NCBI RefSeq assembly: GCF_014650035.1
Contig: NZ_BMUE01000003.1
Coordinates: 248,001 to 312,000, forward strand
DNA: 64,000 bases
Reading direction: 5' to 3'
Source: Streptomyces lucensis JCM 4490
Lineage (GTDB): Bacteria > Actinomycetota > Actinomycetes > Streptomycetales > Streptomycetaceae
Shown: one piece after another, positions 49,999-58,973 of the stretch
How the letters are laid out: each line of letters opens with the position of its first letter
How positions within the stretch are numbered: position 1 is the first letter of the stretch
The notes under the pieces: model-generated
Seen by the model: the letters and a program-made list of their open reading frames with translations, nothing else
Told to the model about the DNA's origin: nothing
Databases searched by the model: none
Translations under genes and position numbers: made by a program

Positions 49999-51660
49999 AT
50001 GAGACCGTCGAACCTGCGCAAGAACCTGGCCCATGCCGTGATCGCGGCACTGGCCCTGCTGCTGGCCTCCGTCGCCGTTCCACCGCCCGTGGCCCGGGCC
50101 GATACCGCCCAGTCCTCCCTGGTCGTGCAGACCGACCGCGGCCGGGTGCGCGGCGCGGCCCACCGCGACGGGGGCCGGGTCTTCCAGGGCATCCCCTTCG
50201 CCGCCCCGCCGACGGGCAGGCTGCGCTGGCGTCCCCCACGGCCCGCCGAACGATGGCCCGACGTGCGGGACGCCACCGCACCGGCCCCACCCTGCCCTCA
50301 ACTGCCGCTGACGCTGCTCCCCGACGGCGGCCCGGTCCTGCCGGGCGAGTCCAGCCGCACCGGCAGCACGACGGAGGACTGCCTGTACCTCAATGTGTGG
50401 ACACCCGCCCGCACCGGCGGCCGGCACCTTCCGGTACTGGTGTGGCTGCACGGCGGCGGCAACGCCTACGGCGCCGGCAGCGACTACGACGGCTCCTTGC
50501 TGAGCGCGCACGGCATCGTCGTGGTGACCGTCAACTACCGCCTTGGAGCACTGGGTTTCCTCGCCCATCCGGCCCTGTCCGCGGAGAGCCGGGGCCACGC
50601 CTCCGGCGACTACGGCCTGATGGACCAACAGGCAGCACTGCGCTGGGTCCGGCGCAACATCGGCGCCTTCGGCGGCGATCAGGGCCGAGTGACCCTCGGC
50701 GGCCAGTCCGCCGGATCGGTGGACACCTGCGCCCACATCGCCTCTCCGACTGCCGGGGGCCTGTTCCAGCGGGCGATCCAGCAGAGCGGGAGCTGCGCCT
50801 CGGGCGGCGGTCTGACACCCCTCACGCTCGGCGCGGCCGAACAACGGGGCAGCCACTTCGCGGCCTCCGTCGGCTGCGCGGAGCCGACGACCGCGGCGGC
50901 CTGCCTGCGCGCCCTGACCACCACCGAACTGATCCGCGGCACCGGGCCCGGGACAACCTCCTTGTGGGCCCCGAACACCGGCCCGCGGATCCTGCCACGC
51001 GCTCCGCTCAGGGCATGGGCCGAGGGGCGGGTGCACGCCGTCCCGACGCTGAACGGCAACACGCACGACGAGTACCGTTACTTCACCGCGCTGAACGTGG
51101 ATCTGCTCGGCGGCGGCCCCCTGACCGCCGCTTCCTACGCCGCCCTGATCGGGCTCGAGCACAGCGGTCGCGCAGGGGCGGTCCTGCACACGTATCCGGC
51201 CTCCGCGTATCCGTCCCCGAATCTGGCCTATTCCGCCGTCAACACCGACCAGCGGTTCGCCTGCCCGGCACGGTCCGACAGCCGGCTGTACCGCACCCGG
51301 GCGCCCGTCTACGCCTACGAGTTCCACGACCCGCAGGCGCCACCGTTCATCCCGGCGCCGCACACACCGCAGGGCGCGTTCCACGCCTCCGAACTCGTCT
51401 ACCTCTTTCCCAGGGACGCCGTGCGCCTGACACCCGCCCAGCGGAGACTGTCCGCCACGATGACCGCCTACTGGGCCCGGTTCGCGGCCACCGGCGACCC
51501 CAACGGCCCAGGTGCCCCCGCCTGGCCCCGCTACACGGCCGAAGGGGACCGCGTCCAGGTGCTGGCGCCGGACCGGACCGCGCCCACCACCGGCTTCGCC
51601 ACCGACCACCACTGCGCGTTCTGGTCTCCCTCCCCTGTTTCCGGGGGAGCCGTGCGATGA
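49999..51660 (+). CDS. Secreted type-B carboxylesterase
   Basis: Protein of 553 residues. A signal peptide (1-34, ending ARA) is followed by a carboxylesterase type-B fold: VFQGIPFAAPPTGRLRWRPP, EDCLYLNVWTP, and the nucleophile elbow GGQSAGS (Ser237). The acid and His lie in the C-terminal half (HDEYRYF near 355; the ELVYLF region and its nearby His are typical). It cleaves esters outside the cell, perhaps of plant or microbial polymers. ATG with GGGAG upstream. Probable operon with the beta-helix gene. Terminator at 51684-51715. Confidence 0.9.
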   Translation: MRPSNLRKNLAHAVIAALALLLASVAVPPPVARADTAQSSLVVQTDRGRVRGAAHRDGGRVFQGIPFAAPPTGRLRWRPPRPAERWPDVRDATAPAPPCPQLPLTLLPDGGPVLPGESSRTGSTTEDCLYLNVWTPARTGGRHLPVLVWLHGGGNAYGAGSDYDGSLLSAHGIVVVTVNYRLGALGFLAHPALSAESRGHASGDYGLMDQQAALRWVRRNIGAFGGDQGRVTLGGQSAGSVDTCAHIASPTAGGLFQRAIQQSGSCASGGGLTPLTLGAAEQRGSHFAASVGCAEPTTAAACLRALTTTELIRGTGPGTTSLWAPNTGPRILPRAPLRAWAEGRVHAVPTLNGNTHDEYRYFTALNVDLLGGGPLTAASYAALIGLEHSGRAGAVLHTYPASAYPSPNLAYSAVNTDQRFACPARSDSRLYRTRAPVYAYEFHDPQAPPFIPAPHTPQGAFHASELVYLFPRDAVRLTPAQRRLSATMTAYWARFAATGDPNGPGAPAWPRYTAEGDRVQVLAPDRTAPTTGFATDHHCAFWSPSPVSGGAVR

Positions 51661-51683
51661 CGTCGGCCGTCCGAGCCCGTCCG

Positions 51684-51715
51684 TGAACCGCCCCGCCCGC
51701 TCCCGGGGCGGTTCA
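51684..51715. terminator. Bidirectional terminator after the esterase
   Basis: TGAACCGCCCCG (51684-51695) pairs with CGGGGCGGTTCA (51704-51715), 12 perfect pairs around an 8-base loop, between convergent genes. Confidence 0.7.
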
Positions 51716-51728
51716 TGCCCGGCCGTCA

Positions 51729-52385
51729 TCACTTGTCCGTGCCGTCACGCGCCGGTGCGCCCGGGCCCGGCGGCACGCGCACCGCGGAGTCGTGGTGAGC
51801 CTGCAGTGCCAGCAGGGCGACGCGCAACGGCCCGGTCTCCAGGACGGTGCCCGGTTCGAACCAGCGGGCGACGGCGGTGCCGCTCGCCATCCTGAGTGTG
51901 AAGCGTGCCAGTTCCTCCGCCACCCGCGGGCGGTCGCTCAGGCCGAAGACGGTGCTCAGCGCGTCCTGGGCCCAGGCCACCAGCGCGTCACGGTAGCGGC
52001 GCACCTCGGCCACGGCCGCCGCACTGGCGTCCTGCTGCACCAAGCCCAGCCCCAGCAGCAGCTTCATGCCGTGCGGGTGACGGCGAAAGGCGTCCTCGAC
52101 CGCGGCGAGAAAGGCGTCCAGGCGCTGCTCGACATCGGCGCCCGGTACCTCGGCCGGGGGCAGGGCTGCCAGCAGCGCTGTCCTGGCGTGCTCCAGCACC
52201 GCGACATAGATCCCGTCCTTGCTGCCGAAGTGCCAGTAGATGGAGCTGGCCGGCAGGCCGCACTCGGATGAGATCATGGAAATGGACGTGGCGGCGTAGC
52301 CGTACCGCGACATCAGTGCGCCGGCGGTGTCGACAATCGCGTCACGGGATCTTGCGCCTCGGTCCTGGGCCGGTGCCTCCGTCAT
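51729..52385 (-). CDS. TetR family regulator (2)
   Basis: Protein of 218 residues. The HTH (about 12-60) reads RSRDAIVDTAGALMSRYGYAATSISMISSECGLPASSIYWHFGSKDGIYVAV, a standard TetR DNA-binding domain. The effector-binding half is helical. No ribosome site is clear before the ATG. Monocistronic. Its target is unknown; the secreted-protein operon is convergent and ends next to it. Confidence 0.88.
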   Translation of the reverse strand: MTEAPAQDRGARSRDAIVDTAGALMSRYGYAATSISMISSECGLPASSIYWHFGSKDGIYVAVLEHARTALLAALPPAEVPGADVEQRLDAFLAAVEDAFRRHPHGMKLLLGLGLVQQDASAAAVAEVRRYRDALVAWAQDALSTVFGLSDRPRVAEELARFTLRMASGTAVARWFEPGTVLETGPLRVALLALQAHHDSAVRVPPGPGAPARDGTDK

Positions 52386-52542
52386 GCGGCCGACTCTAGG
52401 CGAGAAGCCGGTGTCCGCTCAGCCCCGTGCCGTTTCCCGGCACCGCATCCGGCCGCGTCGCGGAGACCGGGCCCGGGCGACGGCACTGGGGTTCGCGTCG
52501 TCGTCCGGGCCGGCTCCCCCGGCCAGGCCGTGCGCCGGTGCG

Positions 52543-54162
52543 TCAGGAGACGTTGACCGCGCTCCACGCGGCGGCCACGGTGGCGTACTCGGGGCTGCCG
52601 GCGCCGTAGAGGTCCTTCGCCGCGTTGAGCGTCGCGGTGCGGGCGCCCTTGTAGTCCGTCGTGGACGTCATGTAGACGGTCAGCGCCCGGTACCAGACGG
52701 CGGAGGCCTTCCGGTTGCCGATGCCGGTGACCGTGGAACCGTTGCAGGTGGGGCTGTTGTAGGAGACTCCGTTGACCGTCTTGGCTCCGCTGCCCTCGCT
52801 CGCGAGGTAGAACCAGTGGTTGCCGACGCCCGAGGAGTAGTGCACGTCGAGGCGGCCCACCGACTTCGACCAGCAGTCGGCGGAGCGGCCGTCCAGGGAC
52901 GGCTTGTCGAAGCGGCGCAGCCACGGCGGGGTGGACTGGTCGCTGAAGAGGTAGTCGGGGGTGTCGACCGGGTTGGCTGCGTACCACTCGACCATGGTGC
53001 CGAGGATGTCGCTGGTGGCCTCGTTCAGGCCGCCGGACTCACCGCTGTAGCGCAGGTTGGCGGTGGCCGAGGTGACGCCGTGGGTCATCTCGTGGCCCAT
53101 GGTGTCGAGGTCGACCTGCTCGGGGTCGGTGGTGCCGTCGCCGTCGCCGGTCATCATGCAGAAGCAGCTGTCCGACCACTGGGCGTTGTCCCATTGGGTG
53201 CCGACGTGGACGAAGACGGTGGCGCCGCGGCCGTCGTTCTTGATGCCGTTGCGGCCGAAGGTCGTCCTGTAGTAGTCGAACGTCTTCGCGGTGTTGGCAT
53301 GCGCGTCGACGGCGGCGGTGGCGCGGTCGGTGGAGAACTTCCGGCCGTCGCCCCAGACGTCGTCGGCGTCGGTGAAGAGGGTGCCGGAGGAGCTTTTCAG
53401 CGACGAGGCCGAGAGGTTGTGCGCGTCCTTGGTGGTGTGGCCGCGTACCGGGTCGATCAGGGCGAAGGTGCCGTCGGCCTGCTGGGTGGTGTCGATGGCG
53501 ACGTCGCCGGTGTACTCGGAGTGGCCGGTGCCGGTCGCCTCGCGCTCGGCGTCGTAGTTCTCGATCGCCGCGCCCGTGGTGGCGTCGGTGACGTACACCT
53601 CGCCGTGCGGCTGTCCTTTGTCGCCCACCCCCTGCACGGTGGTGCGCCAGGCCAGGCGCGGGGTGCCGTCGGCGGCCCACACGATCAGCTCGGGGGTCGA
53701 TCTGGCGTCGCGCACGAGCCCGTGCGCGCGCTTGAGCGCCCCGGCCGCGGTGCTCCTGGCGCCGACGGCGGGAGTGACGGACCCGACCGCCACCTCGCGG
53801 GCCTGGGCCCGGGTGGAGCCCTTGAACGAGCCGTCGGCCTTCTGGTGGACGACGAAGTCACCGCCGACGACGGGGAGACCTCGGTAGGTCCGCTCGAAGC
53901 GGACGTGCTGGGTGCCGTCGGCGTCGATCACGACGTCCTTCGCCTTGAGGGCCTGGCCCGCGCCGAAGCCGAAGGCGCCGGCGTGCCGGGTCACGTTCGC
54001 CTTGGCCCGGGATATCGCCTTGGCCCGGGCTGTCGCGGCGTCGCGGGCGGTGGTCGCGTGCTGAGCCGCGCCGGTCTGCGCGTGGGCGGGCATGACCAGC
54101 GCTCCCGTGGTGACGACACCGGCGGCGACCATCGCGGAAAGGGCAAGAAGAGGACGGGGCAT
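52543..54162 (-). CDS. Secreted M4 (thermolysin-type) metalloprotease
   Basis: Protein of 539 residues. A signal peptide (1-28), an FTP/PepSY-type propeptide (about 30-200) and the catalytic domain follow one another. Zinc ligands are in the HExxH motif as His357-Glu358-Met-Thr-His361 with the third ligand Glu in the downstream NEATSDILG helix. The C-terminal His (YSSGVGNHWFYLASEG) is the transition-state residue. It is an extracellular endopeptidase cleaving before hydrophobic residues. Start ATG with AAGGAA upstream. Monocistronic. Confidence 0.92.
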   Translation of the reverse strand: MPRPLLALSAMVAAGVVTTGALVMPAHAQTGAAQHATTARDAATARAKAISRAKANVTRHAGAFGFGAGQALKAKDVVIDADGTQHVRFERTYRGLPVVGGDFVVHQKADGSFKGSTRAQAREVAVGSVTPAVGARSTAAGALKRAHGLVRDARSTPELIVWAADGTPRLAWRTTVQGVGDKGQPHGEVYVTDATTGAAIENYDAEREATGTGHSEYTGDVAIDTTQQADGTFALIDPVRGHTTKDAHNLSASSLKSSSGTLFTDADDVWGDGRKFSTDRATAAVDAHANTAKTFDYYRTTFGRNGIKNDGRGATVFVHVGTQWDNAQWSDSCFCMMTGDGDGTTDPEQVDLDTMGHEMTHGVTSATANLRYSGESGGLNEATSDILGTMVEWYAANPVDTPDYLFSDQSTPPWLRRFDKPSLDGRSADCWSKSVGRLDVHYSSGVGNHWFYLASEGSGAKTVNGVSYNSPTCNGSTVTGIGNRKASAVWYRALTVYMTSTTDYKGARTATLNAAKDLYGAGSPEYATVAAAWSAVNVS

Positions 54163-54308
54163 GAGGGGGAGATTCCTTCGCTCGTCGTGGGGTGACGACG
54201 TCCTGGGACGTTGACGCGAAGTGTTCAGCAGGTGACATGCCCCTGACGTGACTTCAGCTGGGGTACAACCGCGGTGCTATAGGGCACGGTCGCCCGCCGC
54301 CCGGCCGG

Positions 54309-55289
54309 TCACCCGCCCCCGCCGCGGGCGAACTCCTCTCCCCCGCCCTCCCACCAGGCCAGGTACGGCGGCCGCTGCCGCACCAGCGACAGGTAGGCGG
54401 CCAGCAGGCGCTCCCAGGCCGCGCCGGCGAGATCGGAAGCGACCGATTCCGTGTTCCACGCCAGCAGCAGCCGCCGGTGGAACGGGACGTCCACGAGCGG
54501 CCGCTTCACCGTGCCCGGAGCACAGACGTCGGCGGTGGGCCATACGCCGCAGACGGCTCGCCGGCCGGCGACCAGGATCTGCGCCACGGAGAGGTCCGGC
54601 GTCACGTGGGCGATGCGCGGAGTGAACCCGGCCGACTGACAGGTGAGCCGGAGGTACGCGTGCACCCCGCTCTCGTCGGCCTCCGGCATGACCCACTCCT
54701 CGTCCGCCAGGTCACCGAGCCGGACCGCCTCCTGGCCCGCCAGCGGGTGGTCTTCGGCGAGCAGGACGAAGACCGGCTCGCGCAGCAGGGTGCGTGTCGC
54801 CACCGACTCGCCCACCGGCAGCGGGAAGCCGGGGAACTCGCCGTACACCGCGATGTCGCACTTCGACAGGCTCAGCGACTTCGCCAGGGTGTGCACGGAA
54901 CGGCGGGCGTCGACGGTGAGCCGCCGTTCCGGGACGAGTTCGAAGAGGGCGGAGACCAGCAGGGGGACCAGGGGGCCGGCGGTGCCGCCCGCCCGCAGCG
55001 GGGCGGCGGCCCGCCTGTCCGCCTCGGCCGCCGCGCGTGCGGACTCGCGCAGCCGGTCGAAGCCGACGACGAGGTCCCGGGCGCAGCGCAGGACGTACTG
55101 GCCGTTCTCGTTCGGCGTCACCCCGTCGGCGCCGCGGGCGAACAGCGCGCCGCCCAGCTCGTGTTCGATCCGCTTCAGCTGAGCGCTCGTGGCCGGCTGG
55201 GAGAGCTGCAGCCGCGCGGCGGCCTTGCGAATGCTGCCGGCCTCTGCGACGGCGAGCAGGACACGGAGGTGGCGGAACTCCAGCTGCAT
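54309..55289 (-). CDS. LysR family regulator
   Basis: Protein of 326 residues. The N-terminal HTH reads LEFRHLRVLLAVAEAGSIRKAAARLQLSQPATSAQLKRIEHELGGALF (about 3-50), then a LysR substrate-binding domain (about 95-295). The ATG at 55289 has GGGGA six bases upstream; ATG 55295 is two codons earlier. Divergent from the GlxA-headed cluster, so it may regulate that cluster or the protease. Two dyads lie between (55397, 55440). Confidence 0.88.
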   Translation of the reverse strand: MQLEFRHLRVLLAVAEAGSIRKAAARLQLSQPATSAQLKRIEHELGGALFARGADGVTPNENGQYVLRCARDLVVGFDRLRESARAAAEADRRAAAPLRAGGTAGPLVPLLVSALFELVPERRLTVDARRSVHTLAKSLSLSKCDIAVYGEFPGFPLPVGESVATRTLLREPVFVLLAEDHPLAGQEAVRLGDLADEEWVMPEADESGVHAYLRLTCQSAGFTPRIAHVTPDLSVAQILVAGRRAVCGVWPTADVCAPGTVKRPLVDVPFHRRLLLAWNTESVASDLAGAAWERLLAAYLSLVRQRPPYLAWWEGGGEEFARGGGG

Positions 55290-55396
55290 GATCATTCCCC
55301 GCTCAGCGCGGAGCGGCTCACGCACCCCCGCGACCTGCTGGACCAGCTGCCCGACGGCATGGTGACCAAGAATCCGACGGCCCCGCGCGGGCGGCA

Positions 55397-55409
55397 ACCA
55401 CGAGGTGGT
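55397..55409. promoter_or_regulatory. Dyad between LysR and GlxA genes
   Basis: ACCAC-GAG-GTGGT, perfect 5-bp arms in the shared LysR/GlxA upstream region. Confidence 0.3.
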
Positions 55410-55439
55410 AAAGCCTGCACGGGCGAGGGGTGACGCACT

Positions 55440-55453
55440 GTGAGGTGCCTCAC
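55440..55453. promoter_or_regulatory. Second dyad between LysR and GlxA genes
   Basis: GTGAGG-TG-CCTCAC, perfect 6-bp arms, about 130 bases upstream of the GlxA-family start. Confidence 0.35.
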
Positions 55454-55583
55454 CCACCGCCGTCCGCTCGGCACGCGAACTGCCTGACCAGCGCCCTCGG
55501 CACCCGTGCCGCGCCGGCCGCTGGCCGGATACGTCAGTGATCTGTCATTGCAGCCAGTGCGGTTCCCGATACAGGCTGTGACT

Positions 55584-56600
55584 GTGTTGGAGCGACGTGT
55601 AGTTGTGGTGGTGTACGCGGGCGCGATGGCCCTGGACATCACCGGACCGATTGAAGTGTTCGACACCGCGAACCGGTTGCTGGGCCCCTCGGGCACCCCG
55701 TACCGGACCGACTTCGTCTCCGCCGACGCGCCCCTGGTGCCCATGAGTTCGGGGGTGGCGGTGAAGGCCGCGCCGCTGGAGGCGGGGCAGGGACCGATCG
55801 ACACACTCCTCGTGCCGGGCGGATGGGGTCTCAACGACGCGCTCGGCGACCGGGCGCTCGTGTCGTGGATCGGCCAGGCCGCGGCCCGCTCGCGCAGGGT
55901 CGCCTCCGTGTGCGGCGGATCCTTCCTGCTGGCCGAGGCGGGCCTCCTCGACGGCAGGCGAGCCACGACGCACTGGGCGTACAGCGAGGCGATGGCGTGC
56001 CGGTATCCCGACGTGACGGTGGACGCGGAGCCGATCTTCGTCCGGGACGGTCCCTTCGTGACCTCCGCGGGTGTGTCGACGGGCATCGACATGGCGCTGG
56101 CCCTGGTGGAGGCCGACCACGGCTCGGCGCTCGCGCTGGAGACGGCACGGTTCCTGGTGCTGTTCCTCAAGCGGCACGGAGGACAGTCCCAGTACAGCGC
56201 CGTCCTCGACGCCCAGCTGGCCGACCACCCGCCGATCCGGGCGGCCCAGGAGTGGATCCTGGACCACCTGGACGGTCCGCTGCCCGTGGCCGAGATCGCG
56301 CGGCGGGCCAACATGAGTCAGCGCAACTTCGCCCGGGTCTTCCGGCGCGAGGTGGGCACGACGCCCGCCCACTACGTCGAGCGGACGCGTATCGCCCGCG
56401 CACGCGAACTGCTGGAGACCACCGGCCTGACGATCCACCAGATAGCCGGCCGCTGCGGATTCGCCAACAGCGAGACGTTCTTCCGCTCGTTCGGACGCAC
56501 CCTGGGGCTCACCCCCGGGGAGTACCGGCACCGCTTCCAGGTGATGTCGCCGTCCGGCCTCGTCGACCGGCACCACGAGAGGGAAGGGAGCCCCGCATGA
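55584..56600 (+). CDS. GlxA/AdpA-type regulator (DJ-1/PfpI plus AraC)
   Basis: Protein of 338 residues. An N-terminal DJ-1/PfpI-like domain (about 5-175: VVVVVYAGAMALDITGPIEVFDTAN, SVCGGSFLLAEAGLL with the nucleophile-type Cys) is joined to a C-terminal AraC HTH pair (about 210-310: IRAAQEWILDHLDGPLPVAEIARRANMSQRNFARVFRREVGTTPAHYVE and a second helix pair). AdpA-type regulators have the same build. The GTG at 55584 is favoured by AGG eight bases upstream; GTG 55578 is the alternative, and an in-frame ATG at 55506 is unlikely. Its stop overlaps the ThDP gene (ATGA). Probably the cluster's own regulator. Confidence 0.85.
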   Translation: MLERRVVVVVYAGAMALDITGPIEVFDTANRLLGPSGTPYRTDFVSADAPLVPMSSGVAVKAAPLEAGQGPIDTLLVPGGWGLNDALGDRALVSWIGQAAARSRRVASVCGGSFLLAEAGLLDGRRATTHWAYSEAMACRYPDVTVDAEPIFVRDGPFVTSAGVSTGIDMALALVEADHGSALALETARFLVLFLKRHGGQSQYSAVLDAQLADHPPIRAAQEWILDHLDGPLPVAEIARRANMSQRNFARVFRREVGTTPAHYVERTRIARARELLETTGLTIHQIAGRCGFANSETFFRSFGRTLGLTPGEYRHRFQVMSPSGLVDRHHEREGSPA

Positions 56601-58348
56601 GCACCACGCACCCGGAACCGCCCGAGGCGGGAGGGGGACGCCTGGTGGACCATCTGGCCGGGGAACTCGCCAGGGCCGGAGTCACCCACGTGTTCGGCGT
56701 CGGCGGCGCGAACATCGAGGACCTCTACGACGCGGTGCACCGCGGCGGCGCCGTCCGCTGCGTCGTCGCCAAACACGAGTTCTCCGCCGTCACCATGGCC
56801 GACGGATACGCGCGTACCACCGGGCGTCTCGGCGTGGTGGCCGCCACCTCGGGCGGTGGGGCGATGAACCTCGTACCGGGCCTGGCGGAGGCGCACGCCT
56901 CCCGGGTGCCGGTGCTGGCACTGGTGGGCCAGCCGCCGGCCGGCCAGGAGGGGCTCGGGGCGTTCCAGGACTCCAGCGGCCGGGCGGGGTCCTTCGACGC
57001 CCGGGAGGTCTTCGCGCCCGTCTCCCGGTTCTGCGCCCGGGTCGACGACGCGGACTCGTTCACGCGGCTGCTGCCCCGGGCGGTCGCGGCGGCACGGGCC
57101 GAACCACGCGGGCCGGCCGTGCTGCTGCTGCCCAAGGACGTGCAGCAGGCACGGCTGCGGGTGCCCGCCCGCGCCCCGGCCACGGCGGCGGACGGCCCCG
57201 CGACGGCGGCCGCGGCGCCGCTGGACGCGGCCGCCGTCGAAGCGGTGTCGGACGCCCTGCGTCAGGCCGGCCGCGTCCTCGTCATCGCCGGTGAGGGGGT
57301 GGCCGCCGCCGGCGCGCGGGAGGATCTGGCCGAACTGGCCCGGCGCCTCGGGGCATGGGTTGCGGTCACCCCGGACGCCAAGGACGTCTTCGACAACCGG
57401 GATCCCCGGTTCGCGGGCGTGGCCGGGGTGATGGGGCACGCCAACGTCGAGGACTGCCTGCGGCGGGCCGGCCTGTGCCTGCTGGCCGGTACCCGGCTGC
57501 CGCTCCTGGCACGCGGCGGCCTCGACCGGGCCCTGGCCGCCACCGACGTCGTCTGCCTCGGCCCCGAACCGCCCTTCGTGGCGGGCACCGTGCTGCGCGG
57601 AGACCTGCGGGACGCGTTGCGCGAGGTGACCGCCCGGCTGCCGTCGCGCCCACGTCCCTGCCCGCCGCACGGCGGCCCCCGTCCCATGCCCGTGCCGGGG
57701 CGCTCCCTCCCGGCCCGCGAGCACACCGTCCCCCACGCCCAGGCGGTCGCCGCGGTGGAGGCGGCACTGCCCGAGGACGCACACGTCTTCGTGGACGCCG
57801 GCAACACGGGGGCCAGCGCGGTCCATCTCCTCCCGGCACCGCGCCACGGCCGATTCGTGGTGGCGGTGGGCATGGGCGGCATGGGCTACACCTTCGGTGC
57901 CGGCATCGGCGCCGCGCTCGCCACCGGGCGGCGCACCTACGTCCTCGCCGGCGACGGCGCCTTCTTCATGCACGGGATGGAGGTGCACACCGCCGTGGAG
58001 TACGGCGCACCCGTGACGTTCGTCGTCTTCAACAACAACGCCCACGCCATGTGCGCCCTGCGGGAGGAGTTCCTCCAGGGCGGCGTCCGCGGCGACGACC
58101 TGTTCGCGCCGGCCGACCTCGCCGCCGGAGTGGCCGCCGCGTTCCCGTCCCTGCGGGTCACCGCGGCCACCGACGCCGGGCGGCTGCGCACGGCTCTGCT
58201 GCGCGCCAACGCGGGCCCCGGCCCGGCGTTCGTCGCGGTGGCCTGCGACCCCCGCGAGATCCCACCGTTCCTCCCCTTCCAGTCCTTCACCGAAGCCGCC
58301 GAGAGCAAGGAGGGTTCAGATGAGCGAGGAGTCGTCCACGTTGGCTGA
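56597..58348 (+). CDS. ThDP-dependent enzyme (acetolactate synthase-like)
   Basis: Protein of 583 residues with the three domains of ThDP enzymes. The catalytic Glu is Glu61 in AKHEFSAVTMADGYAR. The ThDP/Mg site is GDGAFFMHGMEVHTAVEYGAPVTFVVFNNNAHAM (key residues GDG and NN) in the C-terminal third. It forms or breaks C-C bonds next to a carbonyl, such as decarboxylation with carboligation to an acyloin. The product cannot be told from sequence. It overlaps both the GlxA-family stop (ATGA) and the SRPBCC gene start (29 bases). Confidence 0.87.
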   Translation: MSTTHPEPPEAGGGRLVDHLAGELARAGVTHVFGVGGANIEDLYDAVHRGGAVRCVVAKHEFSAVTMADGYARTTGRLGVVAATSGGGAMNLVPGLAEAHASRVPVLALVGQPPAGQEGLGAFQDSSGRAGSFDAREVFAPVSRFCARVDDADSFTRLLPRAVAAARAEPRGPAVLLLPKDVQQARLRVPARAPATAADGPATAAAAPLDAAAVEAVSDALRQAGRVLVIAGEGVAAAGAREDLAELARRLGAWVAVTPDAKDVFDNRDPRFAGVAGVMGHANVEDCLRRAGLCLLAGTRLPLLARGGLDRALAATDVVCLGPEPPFVAGTVLRGDLRDALREVTARLPSRPRPCPPHGGPRPMPVPGRSLPAREHTVPHAQAVAAVEAALPEDAHVFVDAGNTGASAVHLLPAPRHGRFVVAVGMGGMGYTFGAGIGAALATGRRTYVLAGDGAFFMHGMEVHTAVEYGAPVTFVVFNNNAHAMCALREEFLQGGVRGDDLFAPADLAAGVAAAFPSLRVTAATDAGRLRTALLRANAGPGPAFVAVACDPREIPPFLPFQSFTEAAESKEGSDERGVVHVG

Positions 58349-58973
58349 CATCCCCGGTCTGGTCCGTATCGAGAACACCGGCAAGGAGGAACTGACCGCG
58401 CGCTGCGTGGAGCTGACCCACGCGGTCTACCTGCACCATCAGGTCTACGGGCAGTACTGCACCATCCACGAGTACGTCGACTGCCCTGCGGAGCAGGCCT
58501 ACGACTACCTCAGCAAGGGTCACCACCTGGAGGAGTGGACCTGCAGCCTGCGGGACTTCGCGCCCACCGGCACCCCGGGGCTGTGGGCCGGCCGCGACCG
58601 GCTGGAGGACGACACCAGGATCTACTGCAGGGTGCTCGCCAGCCCCGAGGCCATGACCGTGGACTACCACTGCTCCTGGGACCAGGGCGACAAGCTGTGG
58701 ATGATCTACCTGATGCGTGTCGTCCCGGCCTCGCTGGTGCTCGACAGGCCGGGTTCGGTGATCACTTGGACGAACTGCCGGCACCCCTACTACGACGACA
58801 ACCCGTACCCGGGCCTCGCGCCCCGTCCGGACCGGCCCTGGGTGGGCGACTACTGGGACCTCTTCTACGCGGGACACACCGTGGAGATGCGCAACCTCAA
58901 GGCCATCCTGGAGCACCGCCACCGAAGCGGCCTGCCGATCGGTTCGGCTCCGTCGAGGCGGGTGGCGCGGTGA
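58320..58973 (+). CDS. SRPBCC/START-like protein
   Basis: Protein of 217 residues. The middle (about 45-185) has the SRPBCC strand-helix pattern: YCTIHEYVDCPAEQAYDYLSKGHHLEEWTCSLRDF, then RIYCRVLASPEAMTVDYHC and a C-terminal helix GDYWDLFYAGHTVEMRNLKAILEH. Members bind hydrophobic ligands and some act as polyketide cyclases. The start lies inside the ThDP gene with AGGAGG upstream, so the overlap of 29 bases is real. Likely to bind or cyclise the cluster's intermediate; inference. Confidence 0.8.
   Translation: MSEESSTLADIPGLVRIENTGKEELTARCVELTHAVYLHHQVYGQYCTIHEYVDCPAEQAYDYLSKGHHLEEWTCSLRDFAPTGTPGLWAGRDRLEDDTRIYCRVLASPEAMTVDYHCSWDQGDKLWMIYLMRVVPASLVLDRPGSVITWTNCRHPYYDDNPYPGLAPRPDRPWVGDYWDLFYAGHTVEMRNLKAILEHRHRSGLPIGSAPSRRVAR

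Noticed and set aside
54163..54308. Regulatory element between protease and LysR genes
   Set aside because: The stretch is short, with no clear dyad or promoter; nothing beyond the protease leader and the LysR end is supported.
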